Shown: positions 1 to 8,422, numbered from the stretch's first letter. The stretch: 19,320 bases of DNA from Granulosicoccus sp964352535 (GCA_964352535.1 CAYGSW010000100.1:1-19320), one strand, 5' to 3'. Program-made: numbers and translations. The notes: generated from the letters alone by a model not told the origin.

Positions 1-81
1 CTGGAGGCAGCCCCGCCAAAATATCGCGCCGTCGGGGGGCCGCCTTCGGTACGATTAGCGTATTCTCCGATAGCTTCCCAG
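1..81 (+). repeat. Partial copy of MITE-like intergenic repeat
   Basis: Bases 1-67 match the complement of 8125-8191 without indels, with about 8 mismatches in 67 (roughly 88% identity). A looser match continues to about 81. The shared core includes a run of six G followed by CCG and the string CTTCGGTACGAT. By comparison with the fuller copy at 8117-8316, the end near base 81 is the outer terminus and the rest lies upstream of the window. It sits directly in front of mutL, so it occupies the mutL leader or promoter region. No gene is visible in 1-106. Confidence 0.75.
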
Positions 82-106
82 GATAAACTCACAATAGACA
101 CGTTCA

Positions 107-2059
107 ATGGCTGCCATTCAGCAACTACCAGATCATCTGATTAACCAGATTGCTGCCGGTGAAGTTGTAGAAAGACCGGCATCAATCGTTAAAGAGCTGG
201 TGGAAAACGCACTGGATGCGGGTGCTGCAAAAATCACGGTGGAACTCGAGCAAGGTGGTCTTGACAGAATCCGGGTGAGAGATGACGGTTTTGGCATAGC
301 TCAGGAGCAATTACCCCTGGCGCTCAGCCGCCATGCCACCAGCAAGATCCAGTCAATGGATGATTTGCAGAAGGTATCCAGCATGGGTTTTCGGGGCGAG
401 GCCTTACCCAGTATTGCATCTGTATCAAGGCTCTCGATGACATCCGCCACGAAAGACTCCGAGCACGCAGCACGTATTCATTACAAGAATTCCGGTGAGC
501 TGGATGTGGAGCCTGCTTCGCACCCTGTCGGTACGGCTGTCGATGTACAAAGCCTGTTCTATAACGTACCCGCAAGACGCAAGTTCATGCGCACGGCACG
601 CACCGAGTTTGCACGTTGTGAAAACATCGTCAAAACACTTGCCATGGCACATCCGCTCACGGCGTTCTCCATCGTTCATAACGGCAAGAACGTGTTCGAT
701 TGCAAACAGGCAGACAGTGTTGAAGCACAGAGCGTTCGGGTGGCGAAAATACTGGGTAAGGGCTTTGGCGAAGCGGCACATCATGTCAGCATCGAGGGGG
801 CTGGCCTTGGCATGTCTGGATGGGTAGCCGATCCGTCGTTCTCGCGTGCTCAGGCTGATATGCAGTACTTTTACGTCAACAAGAGAATGGTCAGAGACAA
901 GGTGATTTCGCATGCTGTCAAGCAGGCTTACAGCGACCTGATCTATCATCAGCGTTTCCCGGCGTTTGTCCTGTTTCTGGATATGGACCCAACCGCGGTA
1001 GACGTCAATGTCCATCCGGGCAAGCAAGAGGTACGATTCAGAGACTCGCAATCTGTACACGGGTTTATCCGGCATTCCATAAAGCAGTTGCTGGCGGCCA
1101 TTCGTCCAGGCGATACGCTCGGTGGTGATACAGGGGCAAGTCCAGCGCAGCTGGACAATACTGCTCCTCAGCCAGGTGCTGCAACCGCGTCAAATAGTGT
1201 TGATTACGCGGACAACCGAGGCAACAACCAAGGCAACAACCAAGGCAGGAACTTCGGCAACGGTGCTCATTCGCCGTTGCAGCGTCCCATGCCCTTGCAG
1301 GTTCGAGAGCAGCTGGATGCATTGCAGCGACTGGGTGCCGACACCAGCTCGCGTGCACCGATGCCCATTAGTCCTTATTCACGCACGCCTGTCGTGCCCG
1401 ATCGGCCGCACCCCGGGTCGACCGGCCTGCACCATGATATAGCCGGTGCTGAGGGGGATGATAGCGGTGAGGGCATTCCCCCGTTAGGATTTGCTCGCGC
1501 TCATTTGCATGGTGTGTATGTGCTGGCTGAGAACGCTGAAGGTCTGATACTGGTCGACGCACACGCCGCACACGAACGCATAACCTATGAGCGGCTCAAG
1601 TATGATTACACGCAAGGTTCTCTGAAAACACAGGCATTGCTGGTACCTGTCACCGTTGATGTCAGTGAAAGTGAAGCCGAGCGCTGCGAGAACGAAGCGG
1701 CGTGGTTGGCAAGTGTTGGACTGCGTGTCGATCGTCTTGCGCCAGAGCAGCTGATTATCAGGGAAGTGCCTGCCATTCTCGGCCACTCTGATGTGGCTGC
1801 GCTCTTGCGTGATGTGCTCTCTGATCTCATGAGTGTCGAGTCCAGTGACAGATTGCGCGCAGCTGTAGACAACGTGTTGTCATCCATGGCGTGTCATGGT
1901 TCTGTGCGTGCCAACCGGGGGTTGAGTATTGCTGAAATGAACGCTTTGCTTCGACAGATTGAATCCACACCCAATAGCGGCCAGTGTAATCATGGCAGGC
2001 CCACCTGGACAGCGTTGAGCATGCACGATCTTGACAAGCTGTTTTTGCGTGGCCGCTGA
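107..2059 (+). CDS. mutL: DNA mismatch repair protein MutL (endonuclease-motif type)
   Basis: MutL couples MutS mismatch recognition to strand incision and excision. The N-terminal GHKL ATPase is complete: LVENALDAGA around residues 31-40 (E33, N34), DDGFGI 59-64, RHATSKI 75-81 and GFRGEAL 94-100, then NVPARRKFM. A low-complexity linker (about 340-460, rich in N, Q, G and P) joins the C-terminal dimerisation domain. That domain carries D484-A-H-A-A-H-E490-x4-E495, matching the nuclease motif DxHAx2Ex4E, plus ACHGSVRAN (C596, H597) and C627-N-H-G-R-P, the expected metal-binding partners. E. coli MutL lacks these motifs, so this protein is predicted to nick DNA itself, as in Pseudomonas-type MutH-less repair (family knowledge plus inference). 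The length of 650 aa is normal. The start gives the usual short lead into LINQIAAGEVVERP, but its ribosome binding site is weak. miaA follows after 30 nt. Confidence 0.97.
   Translation: MAAIQQLPDHLINQIAAGEVVERPASIVKELVENALDAGAAKITVELEQGGLDRIRVRDDGFGIAQEQLPLALSRHATSKIQSMDDLQKVSSMGFRGEALPSIASVSRLSMTSATKDSEHAARIHYKNSGELDVEPASHPVGTAVDVQSLFYNVPARRKFMRTARTEFARCENIVKTLAMAHPLTAFSIVHNGKNVFDCKQADSVEAQSVRVAKILGKGFGEAAHHVSIEGAGLGMSGWVADPSFSRAQADMQYFYVNKRMVRDKVISHAVKQAYSDLIYHQRFPAFVLFLDMDPTAVDVNVHPGKQEVRFRDSQSVHGFIRHSIKQLLAAIRPGDTLGGDTGASPAQLDNTAPQPGAATASNSVDYADNRGNNQGNNQGRNFGNGAHSPLQRPMPLQVREQLDALQRLGADTSSRAPMPISPYSRTPVVPDRPHPGSTGLHHDIAGAEGDDSGEGIPPLGFARAHLHGVYVLAENAEGLILVDAHAAHERITYERLKYDYTQGSLKTQALLVPVTVDVSESEAERCENEAAWLASVGLRVDRLAPEQLIIREVPAILGHSDVAALLRDVLSDLMSVESSDRLRAAVDNVLSSMACHGSVRANRGLSIAEMNALLRQIESTPNSGQCNHGRPTWTALSMHDLDKLFLRGR
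1220..1243 (+). repeat. Two tandem 12-bp units in the mutL linker
   Basis: The unit GGCAACAACCAA occurs exactly twice in tandem, followed by a partial third unit and preceded by a diverged one. It encodes an NNQG-type repeat in the disordered linker of MutL. Slippage by one unit would stay in frame. Confidence 0.85.
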
Positions 2060-2089
2060 AACAGCACGCTTGTTCTCAACACCAGCCCC

Positions 2090-3100
2090 GTGAAAGCACT
2101 GCCCTCTGACATGCCTGTCATCTTTTTGATGGGAGCCACGGCGTGTGGCAAAACCGCGTTGTCCATAGCGCTTGCGCGTAGGCTAAATGCCGAAATCATC
2201 AGTGTGGATTCAGCGCTTGTGTACCGAGGGATGGATATCGGTACCGCCAAACCGACAGCTGAAGAGCAGGCAGGAATACCGCACCATCTGATCGATATTC
2301 GCATGCCTTGGGAGAGCTATTCGGCGGCAGAATTCTGTACCGATACCCACGAACTGATCCGTAAGATCCATGCACGCGGTAAACGCGTGCTGCTTGTTGG
2401 CGGCACCATGCTCTACTTCAAGGCACTTGAAGAAGGTCTGGCAGAGCTACCTGAAGCGGATTTGACGATTCGCGCCGACTTGTTGCAGCAAGCACAGGAC
2501 AAAGGCTGGCACTACCTGCACGAGCACTTGCGCAGCATTGACCCCAATGCTGCGGCCAGAATTCATCCCAACGATCCGCAACGGTTGCAAAGAGCGCTAG
2601 AAGTCTACCGGCTGACAGGTGTGCCGTTGAGCGAGTTACAACGTAGAACGCGGTCAGAGCTTAATGCTGCGCCCATCAAGTTTGCATTGATACCGCAGAA
2701 TCGAAGCTGGCTGCATCAACGCATCGAGCAACGCTTTGGCGCTATGGTGGATGCAGGCTTCATTACTGAGATGCTCAGCCTTTACACCAACAACAAGCTA
2801 CACGCGAAACTTCCGTCCATGCGCAGTGTCGGATACCGCCAAGTGTGGGAATATCTGGATACGCTGGAACAACCTGCGTCCAACTCGCTACCAACAATGT
2901 CGGGTGCCGATGTGTGGATGCCAAAAGCGGTTGCAGCTACCCGGCAGCTGGCCAAACGACAATTGACCTGGCTGCGTTCCATGTCAAACGTTACTGCCAT
3001 CGAATGCGATACTCTAGCCGTAGAGCAGCAGCTTGATCTGGTGATATCACAGTCAGGCCTTAACCCCTCAGAACCACCTGAACAGAATCGTACAACATGA
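2090..3100 (+). CDS. miaA: tRNA dimethylallyltransferase MiaA
   Basis: MiaA transfers the dimethylallyl group of DMAPP to N6 of A37 in tRNAs that read codons starting with U. The P-loop GATACGKT is at residues 15-22 (the family consensus is GPTASGKT, so Pro to Ala and Ser to Cys are mild variants). It is followed by DSALVYRGMDIGTAKP and GGTMLYFKAL. RSVGYRQVWEYL and the C-terminal TRQLAKRQLTWLR are the tRNA-recognition signatures. At 336 aa it is slightly longer than usual because of a short insertion before the last motif. The start given is GTG at 2090. ATG at 2111 (residue 8) is an equally plausible start, since neither has a clear Shine-Dalgarno sequence. It lies 30 nt after mutL, as in many gammaproteobacteria, but cysM, not hfq, follows, overlapping by the ATGA at 3097-3100. 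Confidence 0.96.
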   Translation: MKALPSDMPVIFLMGATACGKTALSIALARRLNAEIISVDSALVYRGMDIGTAKPTAEEQAGIPHHLIDIRMPWESYSAAEFCTDTHELIRKIHARGKRVLLVGGTMLYFKALEEGLAELPEADLTIRADLLQQAQDKGWHYLHEHLRSIDPNAAARIHPNDPQRLQRALEVYRLTGVPLSELQRRTRSELNAAPIKFALIPQNRSWLHQRIEQRFGAMVDAGFITEMLSLYTNNKLHAKLPSMRSVGYRQVWEYLDTLEQPASNSLPTMSGADVWMPKAVAATRQLAKRQLTWLRSMSNVTAIECDTLAVEQQLDLVISQSGLNPSEPPEQNRTT

Positions 3101-4023
3101 CTAGCCCGGCCGAACCTCTCAGTGTGCCATCCATGGTCAACCAGATTGGCAATACCCGACTGGTGCCCATCCAGCGGATTGCCAGTGGTGAGCGAGGCAA
3201 TCAGATTTTTGGCAAACTAGAGGGCGACAACCCGGCAGGCTCCGTCAAGGACAGGCCTGCTGCCAACATGATTCTCCGCGCTCAGGAGCGTGGCACAATA
3301 AAGCCAGGTGACACACTGTTGGAAGCGACCAGTGGCAACACTGGTATTGCGCTGGCGATGGTTGCCGCCACGCTGGGTTACAAGCTGAAACTTCTGATGC
3401 CCGACAACATGACGGACGAGCGCAAATCGCTGATGAGCGCTTACGGCGCCGAGCTGATTCTGGTAACACAGGAGCAAGGCATGGAATATGCGCGCGACAC
3501 GGCCGCAGCCATGGCTGAGCGTGGTGAGGGACTGGTGCTGGATCAGTTCGCCAACCCAGATAACTGGGACGCACACTATCGCACCACAGGTCCCGAGATC
3601 TGGGAAGCGACGCAGGGGCGTGTAACCCACTTCGTCAGCTCGATGGGTACCACGGGAACCATCATGGGTGTGTCGCGATTTCTCAAGGAGAAAAACCCGG
3701 ACATCCAGATTATCGGGGTACAGCCCGAAGACGGGTCCAGTATCCCCGGTATACGCCGCTGGCCACCGGCCTATCTGCCCAAAATCTATGAACCATCGCG
3801 TGTCGACAGAATTCTGGATGTCAGTCAGAGCGATGCCGAGCACATGGCCAGACGTCTGGCGAAAGAGGAGGGTATTCTGTCGGGCGTTTCATCGGGTGGC
3901 GCCTTGACAGCCGCATTGCGATTGCTGCCCTCACTAAGCAATGCAGTGATAGTCAGCATTGTGTGTGATCGAGGTGATCGTTACCTCTCCAGCGGACTGT
4001 TTCCAGCTGTTAATAGCAGTTAA
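3097..4023 (+). CDS. cysM: Cysteine synthase B (O-acetylserine sulfhydrylase)
   Basis: This fold-type II PLP enzyme makes cysteine (or S-sulfocysteine from thiosulfate) from O-acetylserine. The PLP lysine is K51 in GSVKDRPA. The substrate loop is EATSGNTG (76-83), the phosphate-binding loop is GTTGT (184-188), and the family-typical end CDRGDRYLSSGLF is present. The GIRRWPPAYLP segment and the short length (308 aa) favour CysM over CysK. Translation is probably coupled to miaA through the 4-nt overlap at the miaA stop. Placement after miaA appears to be a lineage-specific operon arrangement and does not imply a functional link. The gene is convergent with the FHA-protein gene downstream. No strong terminator is seen in the 102 nt between them, only a 6-bp stem TGTTAA/TTAACA around the stop codon. 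Confidence 0.95.
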   Translation: MTSPAEPLSVPSMVNQIGNTRLVPIQRIASGERGNQIFGKLEGDNPAGSVKDRPAANMILRAQERGTIKPGDTLLEATSGNTGIALAMVAATLGYKLKLLMPDNMTDERKSLMSAYGAELILVTQEQGMEYARDTAAAMAERGEGLVLDQFANPDNWDAHYRTTGPEIWEATQGRVTHFVSSMGTTGTIMGVSRFLKEKNPDIQIIGVQPEDGSSIPGIRRWPPAYLPKIYEPSRVDRILDVSQSDAEHMARRLAKEEGILSGVSSGGALTAALRLLPSLSNAVIVSIVCDRGDRYLSSGLFPAVNSS

Positions 4024-4125
4024 CAACGTTTAGCGACACTATCCGGCAGCCGACCGTTATTGTTGCGTCAGCGTCAGACGTTGTTCATCGCGCTGGATGC
4101 ACGTATTGCACGTACTACACGTATG

Positions 4126-5043
4126 TCACGACAGCATGAATTCAACGGCAATGCCCGCCACGGTGAGTTTGTCGCCACTGTGCAGCAAAACGGGTTCGTC
4201 GCCTACTGCATCGCTGTTGAGTGTCGGTTTGTCCACATTGCCGTCGCTCTCGATGTGCATCAGGAAATAGCCGTCAGGCTTGCGCATGATCGCGGCTATC
4301 TGTATGCCTGGTCGCCCAAGCGTAGTCACCGGCTTGTCAATGGGCAGAATCTGCCCTGACTTTGCACCATTTTTTATCTCGATAACAGCGCCTTTGGACA
4401 TGCCAGACGGTGTGTCCAGCTCATGCATCGGTGTAGCGGTTGGCTTGGTGGCAGGCACCACAACGTGCTCCAGGCCATCAAGAGGGTGCGGTTCGCTGGC
4501 TTTGCTGTGCTGTTGCTTGTGGCTGTTGCCTCGTGTTTCGTGGTCTGCCGTTGGCACGGACGCCAGAACCGTATCACCTTCACTGTTTGCAGCGGATGGC
4601 TCCGGTGAATCAGCCTCTCGTTGGTAAGCGATCTCCTCCATCGGTGGTGGATCGTTGAGCATGAATGCGCCCTGTGCAGCGCCTTCTGAAGATTGGGAAG
4701 GCAACAAGTTCTCGATATCCAGTTCGTCGCTGCGAGGATTTGCCAGCAAAACGTCTGAACTGACGTTAAGCAGGATCTTGCCCAGAATGATCTCATCACC
4801 GGGATGCAGTGTCGTTCTCTGAATGACCTGGCCATTGACGTATGAGCCATTGGTGCTGTTCAGATCCTGAAGCACCACCTTATCATTGTGAATGGTGATT
4901 GTTGCGTGGTTTCCGCTAACGGATAGATCCGGGATGCATACGTCATTGGTTGCGCGGCGTCCAAGCGTGATGGTGTGCTGTGCAGCATCGAACTGGAATT
5001 CGTCTATTTCGTTATCTTCGTGCGTGACGATAATAGTGGTCAT
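4126..5043 (-). CDS. FHA-domain protein with two FHA modules
   Basis: The N-terminal half (about residues 20-95) is a canonical phosphothreonine-binding forkhead-associated domain: LGRR at 27-30, NDVCIPDLSVSGNHA (S43, H46) and DLNSTNGSYVNG (N65, G66). A polar, Pro/Ser/Glu-rich linker of about 120 residues follows. A second FHA-like fold starts near 218, with LGRPG at 242-246 and a closing HSGDKLTVAGIAVEF. It lacks the Ser-x-x-His and STNG residues, so it probably does not bind phosphothreonine. There is no signal peptide or membrane segment, so the protein is expected in the cytoplasm. The start is supported by an AAGGAAG ribosome binding site six bases upstream. It lies 59 nt downstream of mltD on the same strand and may be co-transcribed. 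No kinase, phosphatase or type VI secretion gene is visible nearby, so its partner is unknown. Confidence 0.92.
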   Translation of the reverse strand: MTTIIVTHEDNEIDEFQFDAAQHTITLGRRATNDVCIPDLSVSGNHATITIHNDKVVLQDLNSTNGSYVNGQVIQRTTLHPGDEIILGKILLNVSSDVLLANPRSDELDIENLLPSQSSEGAAQGAFMLNDPPPMEEIAYQREADSPEPSAANSEGDTVLASVPTADHETRGNSHKQQHSKASEPHPLDGLEHVVVPATKPTATPMHELDTPSGMSKGAVIEIKNGAKSGQILPIDKPVTTLGRPGIQIAAIMRKPDGYFLMHIESDGNVDKPTLNSDAVGDEPVLLHSGDKLTVAGIAVEFMLS

Positions 5044-5102
5044 TTAGCTTCCTTCACCCGCTTGGCATTCTTACACCGTATCTTACAGGCAATCTCGCCC
5101 AT

Positions 5103-6671
5103 CTACTGTACTCGTGGCGTCTGATCTGTGGTGCTCGTCAGCAGAGACAGCCGGTCTCCGGGATGGATGACGTCACTTTGCAAGGGCCGACCCTGTGCAT
5201 CGCGTACATCAGAGATGCTGACGGAGTATCGTCGTGCAATCTCCGAAACGGTATCACCGATGGTGACGATGTACTCCACCTGAGGGCGAGTGTTATCCAT
5301 ATCCAGAACGGTAAGCTTCTGGCCGATCCGGATAACATCCGAGTCGAGAGCATTGATCTGTCTGAGGCGTTCTTGCGAGATCCTGTAGCGTTTACCAAGC
5401 GCGCTCAGCGTATCCCCGGCGACAACTACGTGTGTTTCAGCGGGGGTGTACAAGTCTGGTTTACGCGTCGTCAACAGGCGATTGATCAGCTTGGCGCCCT
5501 TGCCCTGTGGCAGGTAGATATAGTGCGGACCTTGTGGTGGAGTGACGCCATGTAGCAGTCCGGCATTAAGGCGCGTGAGTGTGCGCACCGAGACACCGGT
5601 GAGTGTTGAGATATTCTCGATACTGGCGCGCTGGCGAACATCGACGATATCAAAAGCGCTGCCGCGCGGGGTGCTCGGAATGATCAGACCCTCAGGTTGA
5701 TCATGTCGCAGCATGGCCACCAGTGCGAGGAACTTGGGGACGTATTCACGAGTTTCCCGCGGCAGTTTGAGCGACCAGAAATCGGTGGCCAAACCTGCTT
5801 TTTGATTGCGTGCGATGGCGCTTCGCACCCGACCCAACCCGCCATTGTAGGCTGCCAGCGTCAGTAGCCAGTCCCCGTGAAACTCGGCGTTCAGATAGCT
5901 CAGGTAGTCGATGGCTGCGATGGTAGCTTCACGGATGTCGGATCGTCCATCAAACCACGGGGTACGGCTCATGCCTATGTCCTTGGCCGTTGCCGGTACG
6001 ATCTGCCAGATTCCTACCGCCTGTTGAGGGCTCTGCACATCGGGTCTGTATCCGCTTTCAATCGCTGGCAGCAGGGCTAGCTCGACCGGAAGATATTGCT
6101 GGTCTAGTTTCTCCACAACGTAACCTATGAACGGATCGGCCCTATGCAGTATCAGGCTGATCCAGGGTGCTTCTTGACGGTATTGTTTACGATAGTAGGC
6201 AATTTTTTTGTGATCAGGTAGTTGCATGCGTGTTGAGCGTCTTACGAATTCCCACGCAGAGCCTGATAGATTCTGGCCAGTCTTGCCGCTGGCGTAAGAA
6301 GAAGTGAGTACAGTACGAGGTTGAGTTGGCGAACCGGCAGCGTCATAGATGTATCTGTCGCCAACTTCACGCAACAATACCCGATCACCTTGAGGGGTGT
6401 TTTGCAATTCAGGTAACTCAAGCTGCGACGGTGCACCTTGTGCAACTTGCGCCGGAGTACCTAGTGCAACTGTTGCCTGCTTTGATTGCATGGCCTGAGC
6501 AGAAGCGGCGCTAGCCTGCTGGGCTTCCAGGGCTGATACCTGTGCCATGGAGGTTTGACTCAGCGCGAATAAACTGATCAGTATCAGCTTGTGGAGAGGC
6601 CGTATTGGCGTTGATCGCCTCGTGACGGCTATACTGCGGTTTGCGGGTGCTCGCGGCCTGCCAAGCGTCAT
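5103..6671 (-). CDS. mltD: Membrane-bound lytic murein transglycosylase D (SLT + LysM)
   Basis: Cleaves peptidoglycan glycan strands to 1,6-anhydro-muropeptides in the periplasm. Numbering is from the longest possible start at 6761. A hydrophobic signal segment LILISLFALSQTSMAQ occupies about 59-74. The SLT domain holds the catalytic Glu in PAIESGY (E235), then QAVGIWQIVPATAKDIG and TLAAYNGGLGRV. A degenerate LysM-like stretch (about 370-420) precedes two good LysM modules, 443-486 and 496-541, with VVAGDTLSALGKRY and VTIGDTVSEIARRY. I place the start at ATG 6671 because residues 1-30 of the longer form do not look like a signal sequence; neither start has a strong ribosome binding site. No lipobox cysteine is evident, unlike E. 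coli MltD, so it may be soluble or anchored by its uncleaved leader. It is divergent from the YafS-like gene. Confidence 0.94.
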   Translation of the reverse strand: MTLGRPRAPANRSIAVTRRSTPIRPLHKLILISLFALSQTSMAQVSALEAQQASAASAQAMQSKQATVALGTPAQVAQGAPSQLELPELQNTPQGDRVLLREVGDRYIYDAAGSPTQPRTVLTSSYASGKTGQNLSGSAWEFVRRSTRMQLPDHKKIAYYRKQYRQEAPWISLILHRADPFIGYVVEKLDQQYLPVELALLPAIESGYRPDVQSPQQAVGIWQIVPATAKDIGMSRTPWFDGRSDIREATIAAIDYLSYLNAEFHGDWLLTLAAYNGGLGRVRSAIARNQKAGLATDFWSLKLPRETREYVPKFLALVAMLRHDQPEGLIIPSTPRGSAFDIVDVRQRASIENISTLTGVSVRTLTRLNAGLLHGVTPPQGPHYIYLPQGKGAKLINRLLTTRKPDLYTPAETHVVVAGDTLSALGKRYRISQERLRQINALDSDVIRIGQKLTVLDMDNTRPQVEYIVTIGDTVSEIARRYSVSISDVRDAQGRPLQSDVIHPGDRLSLLTSTTDQTPRVQ

Positions 6672-6825
6672 AGTGCCTGTGGCGTCACAATGTGATAGCG
6701 TTTTGAACGATGTAATGTGGGTTAGGGCGAGGGATCGGTTCCTGTGATCAACTATCGTCATGACACTTCGTTGTTGCCTGTATAAAATATGGAACGGTAG
6801 TTTTGATGCTGGAGCGAATCGATCA

Positions 6826-7564
6826 ATGTTGAATATTGCACGCAGAGAACCACGTTCTGGCCCAGTCTGGTTAGAGGCACAAGCGCCACTGGCCCAATGG
6901 TACGCAACCGGTCTCGGGCAGTCTATCGCTCAGCGGCTTGAAACCGAATTGGGTAGTCGATTAGGTGATGTGTTTGGCTATCAGGGCCTTCAGGTAGGCA
7001 ATCTCGTACCGGGTATGCACTTGTTATCAGGTGCGGGTCTGCAGAGGCATCTGGTGCTTGATGCACCCGCTTCCGGGTGTGAGGCAGACATCCAGGGTGA
7101 TGCGCTGTCGCTGCCCATTGCCACCGGAACCATGAAAGCTGTGGCCTTCTTCCACACGCTGGATTTTTGCGACAACCCGCACCAGGCCATTCGAGAGGCC
7201 AACCGGGTACTCACTGATGACGGGCAGCTTATTATTGTTGGCTTCAACCCCTACAGCGCTTTTGGTGCACGACATGCGCTGACAGCATGGCGAAGACGAG
7301 AGCCTTGGAATGGGCGCTTCTACGCACGGCATCGTGTCAGTGACTGGTTGTCTGTTCTGGATTATCGTGTGCTGGATAGCACGGCCATGTTTATGAGGCC
7401 GCCGGTAAACAGTGAACGGGTGTTACGGCGACTGGCAAAGNNNNNNNNNNTGGGCGGGCCGCACACGCAAATCCCTCGCGGCAGGCAGCTTTGCACGAAC
7501 CGGTGAGCAAGCCAGTGCCAGACCACGTGCAACCGTCGCCCGCATCGATTCTCGTATTCGTTAA
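6826..7564 (+). CDS. YafS-like SAM-dependent methyltransferase, interrupted by a 10-N gap
   Basis: Class I methyltransferase of the type found beside rnhA. After an N-terminal stretch with VGNLVPGMHLL it has QGDALSLPIATGTMKAVAFF, HTLDFCDNPHQAIREANRVL and GQLIIVGFNPYSAFG, the expected order for this family. The substrate is unknown. I chose ATG 6826, preceded by GGAG 11 nt upstream; a longer frame to 6760 would overlap the mltD leader and has no ribosome binding site. The run of N at 7441-7450 falls after residue 205. Read straight through, the frame gives a short implausible tail ending at 7506. In the adjacent frame the bases after the gap give WAGRTRKSLAAGSFARTGEQ and onward to a TAA at 7562-7564, a basic tail that better fits a natural C-terminus. 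The 10 N therefore probably do not reflect the true gap length (inference). Confidence 0.8.
7441..7450. other. Assembly gap (10 N)
   Basis: Ten unknown bases inside the YafS-like methyltransferase gene. The coding frame differs before and after if the length is taken literally. Confidence 1.
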
Positions 7565-7581
7565 TTCTCACACCCAAATTC

Positions 7582-8016
7582 ATGATCGAAATCTATACCG
7601 ACGGCGCCTGCCGCGGAAATCCTGGGCCCGGCGGCTGGGGAGCCTTGTTGCGCTCCGGCAAGCTCGAGAAAGAGCTGTGGGGTGGAGCCTTGCACACCAC
7701 CAATAACCAGATGGAGATGACGGCCGTAATCAAATCTCTGGAGGCCTTGAAGAAACCCAGCGAAGTGGTACTGACCACGGACTCCAAATACGTACTGGAT
7801 GGAATCACCAAGTGGATCGCGGGCTGGAAGCGACGCAACTGGCAAACAGCTGCAAAACAGCCAGTAAAAAACGTCGAACTGTGGAAAGAGATTGATGCCC
7901 TTGCCGCCAAGCATACGATTGAGTGGCGCTGGGTGAAAGGGCACAGCGGACATGCTGAAAACGAGCTGGTTGATCAGCTGGCTAATCGTGGGATTGATGA
8001 GTTGAAGGGGGCTTGA
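7582..8016 (+). CDS. rnhA: Ribonuclease HI
   Basis: Degrades the RNA strand of RNA:DNA hybrids (primer and R-loop removal) in the cytoplasm. All catalytic carboxylates are visible: D7 in YTDGAC, E45 in NNQMEMTAVI, D67 in TTDSKYV and D131 in ELVDQLAN, with the flexible-loop histidine H121 in KGHSGHAENE. GNPGPGGWG and the basic handle region WIAGWKRRNW are also present. The length of 144 aa is slightly shorter than E. coli RnhA (155). It follows the YafS-like methyltransferase by 17 nt on the same strand. dnaQ, which neighbours rnhA in E. coli, is not found downstream; a repeat element begins about 100 nt after the stop instead. Confidence 0.97.
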   Translation: MIEIYTDGACRGNPGPGGWGALLRSGKLEKELWGGALHTTNNQMEMTAVIKSLEALKKPSEVVLTTDSKYVLDGITKWIAGWKRRNWQTAAKQPVKNVELWKEIDALAAKHTIEWRWVKGHSGHAENELVDQLANRGIDELKGA

Positions 8017-8116
8017 GAGTGAGCACTGCGTCTATCAAACGTGTTCTGAGGTAAATAGACCATACTCCCACCGTCTTCCCACAGCCTAACGGCATGAAGC
8101 GCACACTACACCAGGA

Positions 8117-8316
8117 GGCTGTTCGAGAATAAGCTGATCGTACCGAAGACGGCCCCCCGAGAGCGAGATATTTTGGCGAGGCTGCCTGCAGCCAGCTTTC
8201 CGCGTAACAACGGCGAATAGACCAACTATTCACCTCGATTAACACGAAAATCTGACTCAAATCTCACACTTTCACGGGCGCGCCTTCGGCTTCGATCGTT
8301 ATTCTCGGACAAGCCT
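8117..8316. mobile_element. MITE-like element with imperfect terminal inverted repeats
   Basis: The left end 8117-8149 (AGGCTGTTCGAGAATAAG...CCGAAG) and the complement of the right end 8284-8316 (AGGCTTGTCCGAGAATAAC...CCGAAG) align along their whole 33 bases with a few mismatches and small indels. They therefore form terminal inverted repeats around a non-coding core of about 134 bp. The left 75 bp recur inverted at window position 1, and the tip of the right end recurs at 14896-14914, so this is a dispersed family. No transposase is encoded. It would be a non-autonomous element or a structured intergenic repeat. No target-site duplication is obvious. It occupies most of the 440-bp gap between rnhA and the next gene. 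Confidence 0.6.
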
Positions 8317-8393
8317 TTAGGTGCGTTTCAACCAATCAATCACATTTTGCGAACAACGCCCTTAATTCTTGCGTAAATGCTTGGGTCTCAAGA

Positions 8394-8422
8394 TCTTACT
8401 GAGTAAGGACACGCGTTATAAT
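8394..8422 (+). promoter_or_regulatory. Candidate promoter for the phosphatase-kinase-nucleotidyltransferase operon
   Basis: A perfect -10 hexamer TATAAT lies at 8417-8422, 34 nt before the start codon of the first gene. The -35 region is poor (TCTTAC at 8394-8399, 17-bp spacing), so an activator or a weak promoter is possible. The element at 8117-8316 ends about 80 bp upstream. Confidence 0.4.

Noticed and set aside
425..1075. Long minus-strand open frame of 216 codons inside mutL.
   Set aside because: It is antisense to conserved mutL coding sequence, with no motifs or ribosome binding site.
3217..3843. 208-codon minus-strand open frame inside cysM.
   Set aside because: It mirrors cysM codon structure; the sense strand encodes all cysteine-synthase motifs.
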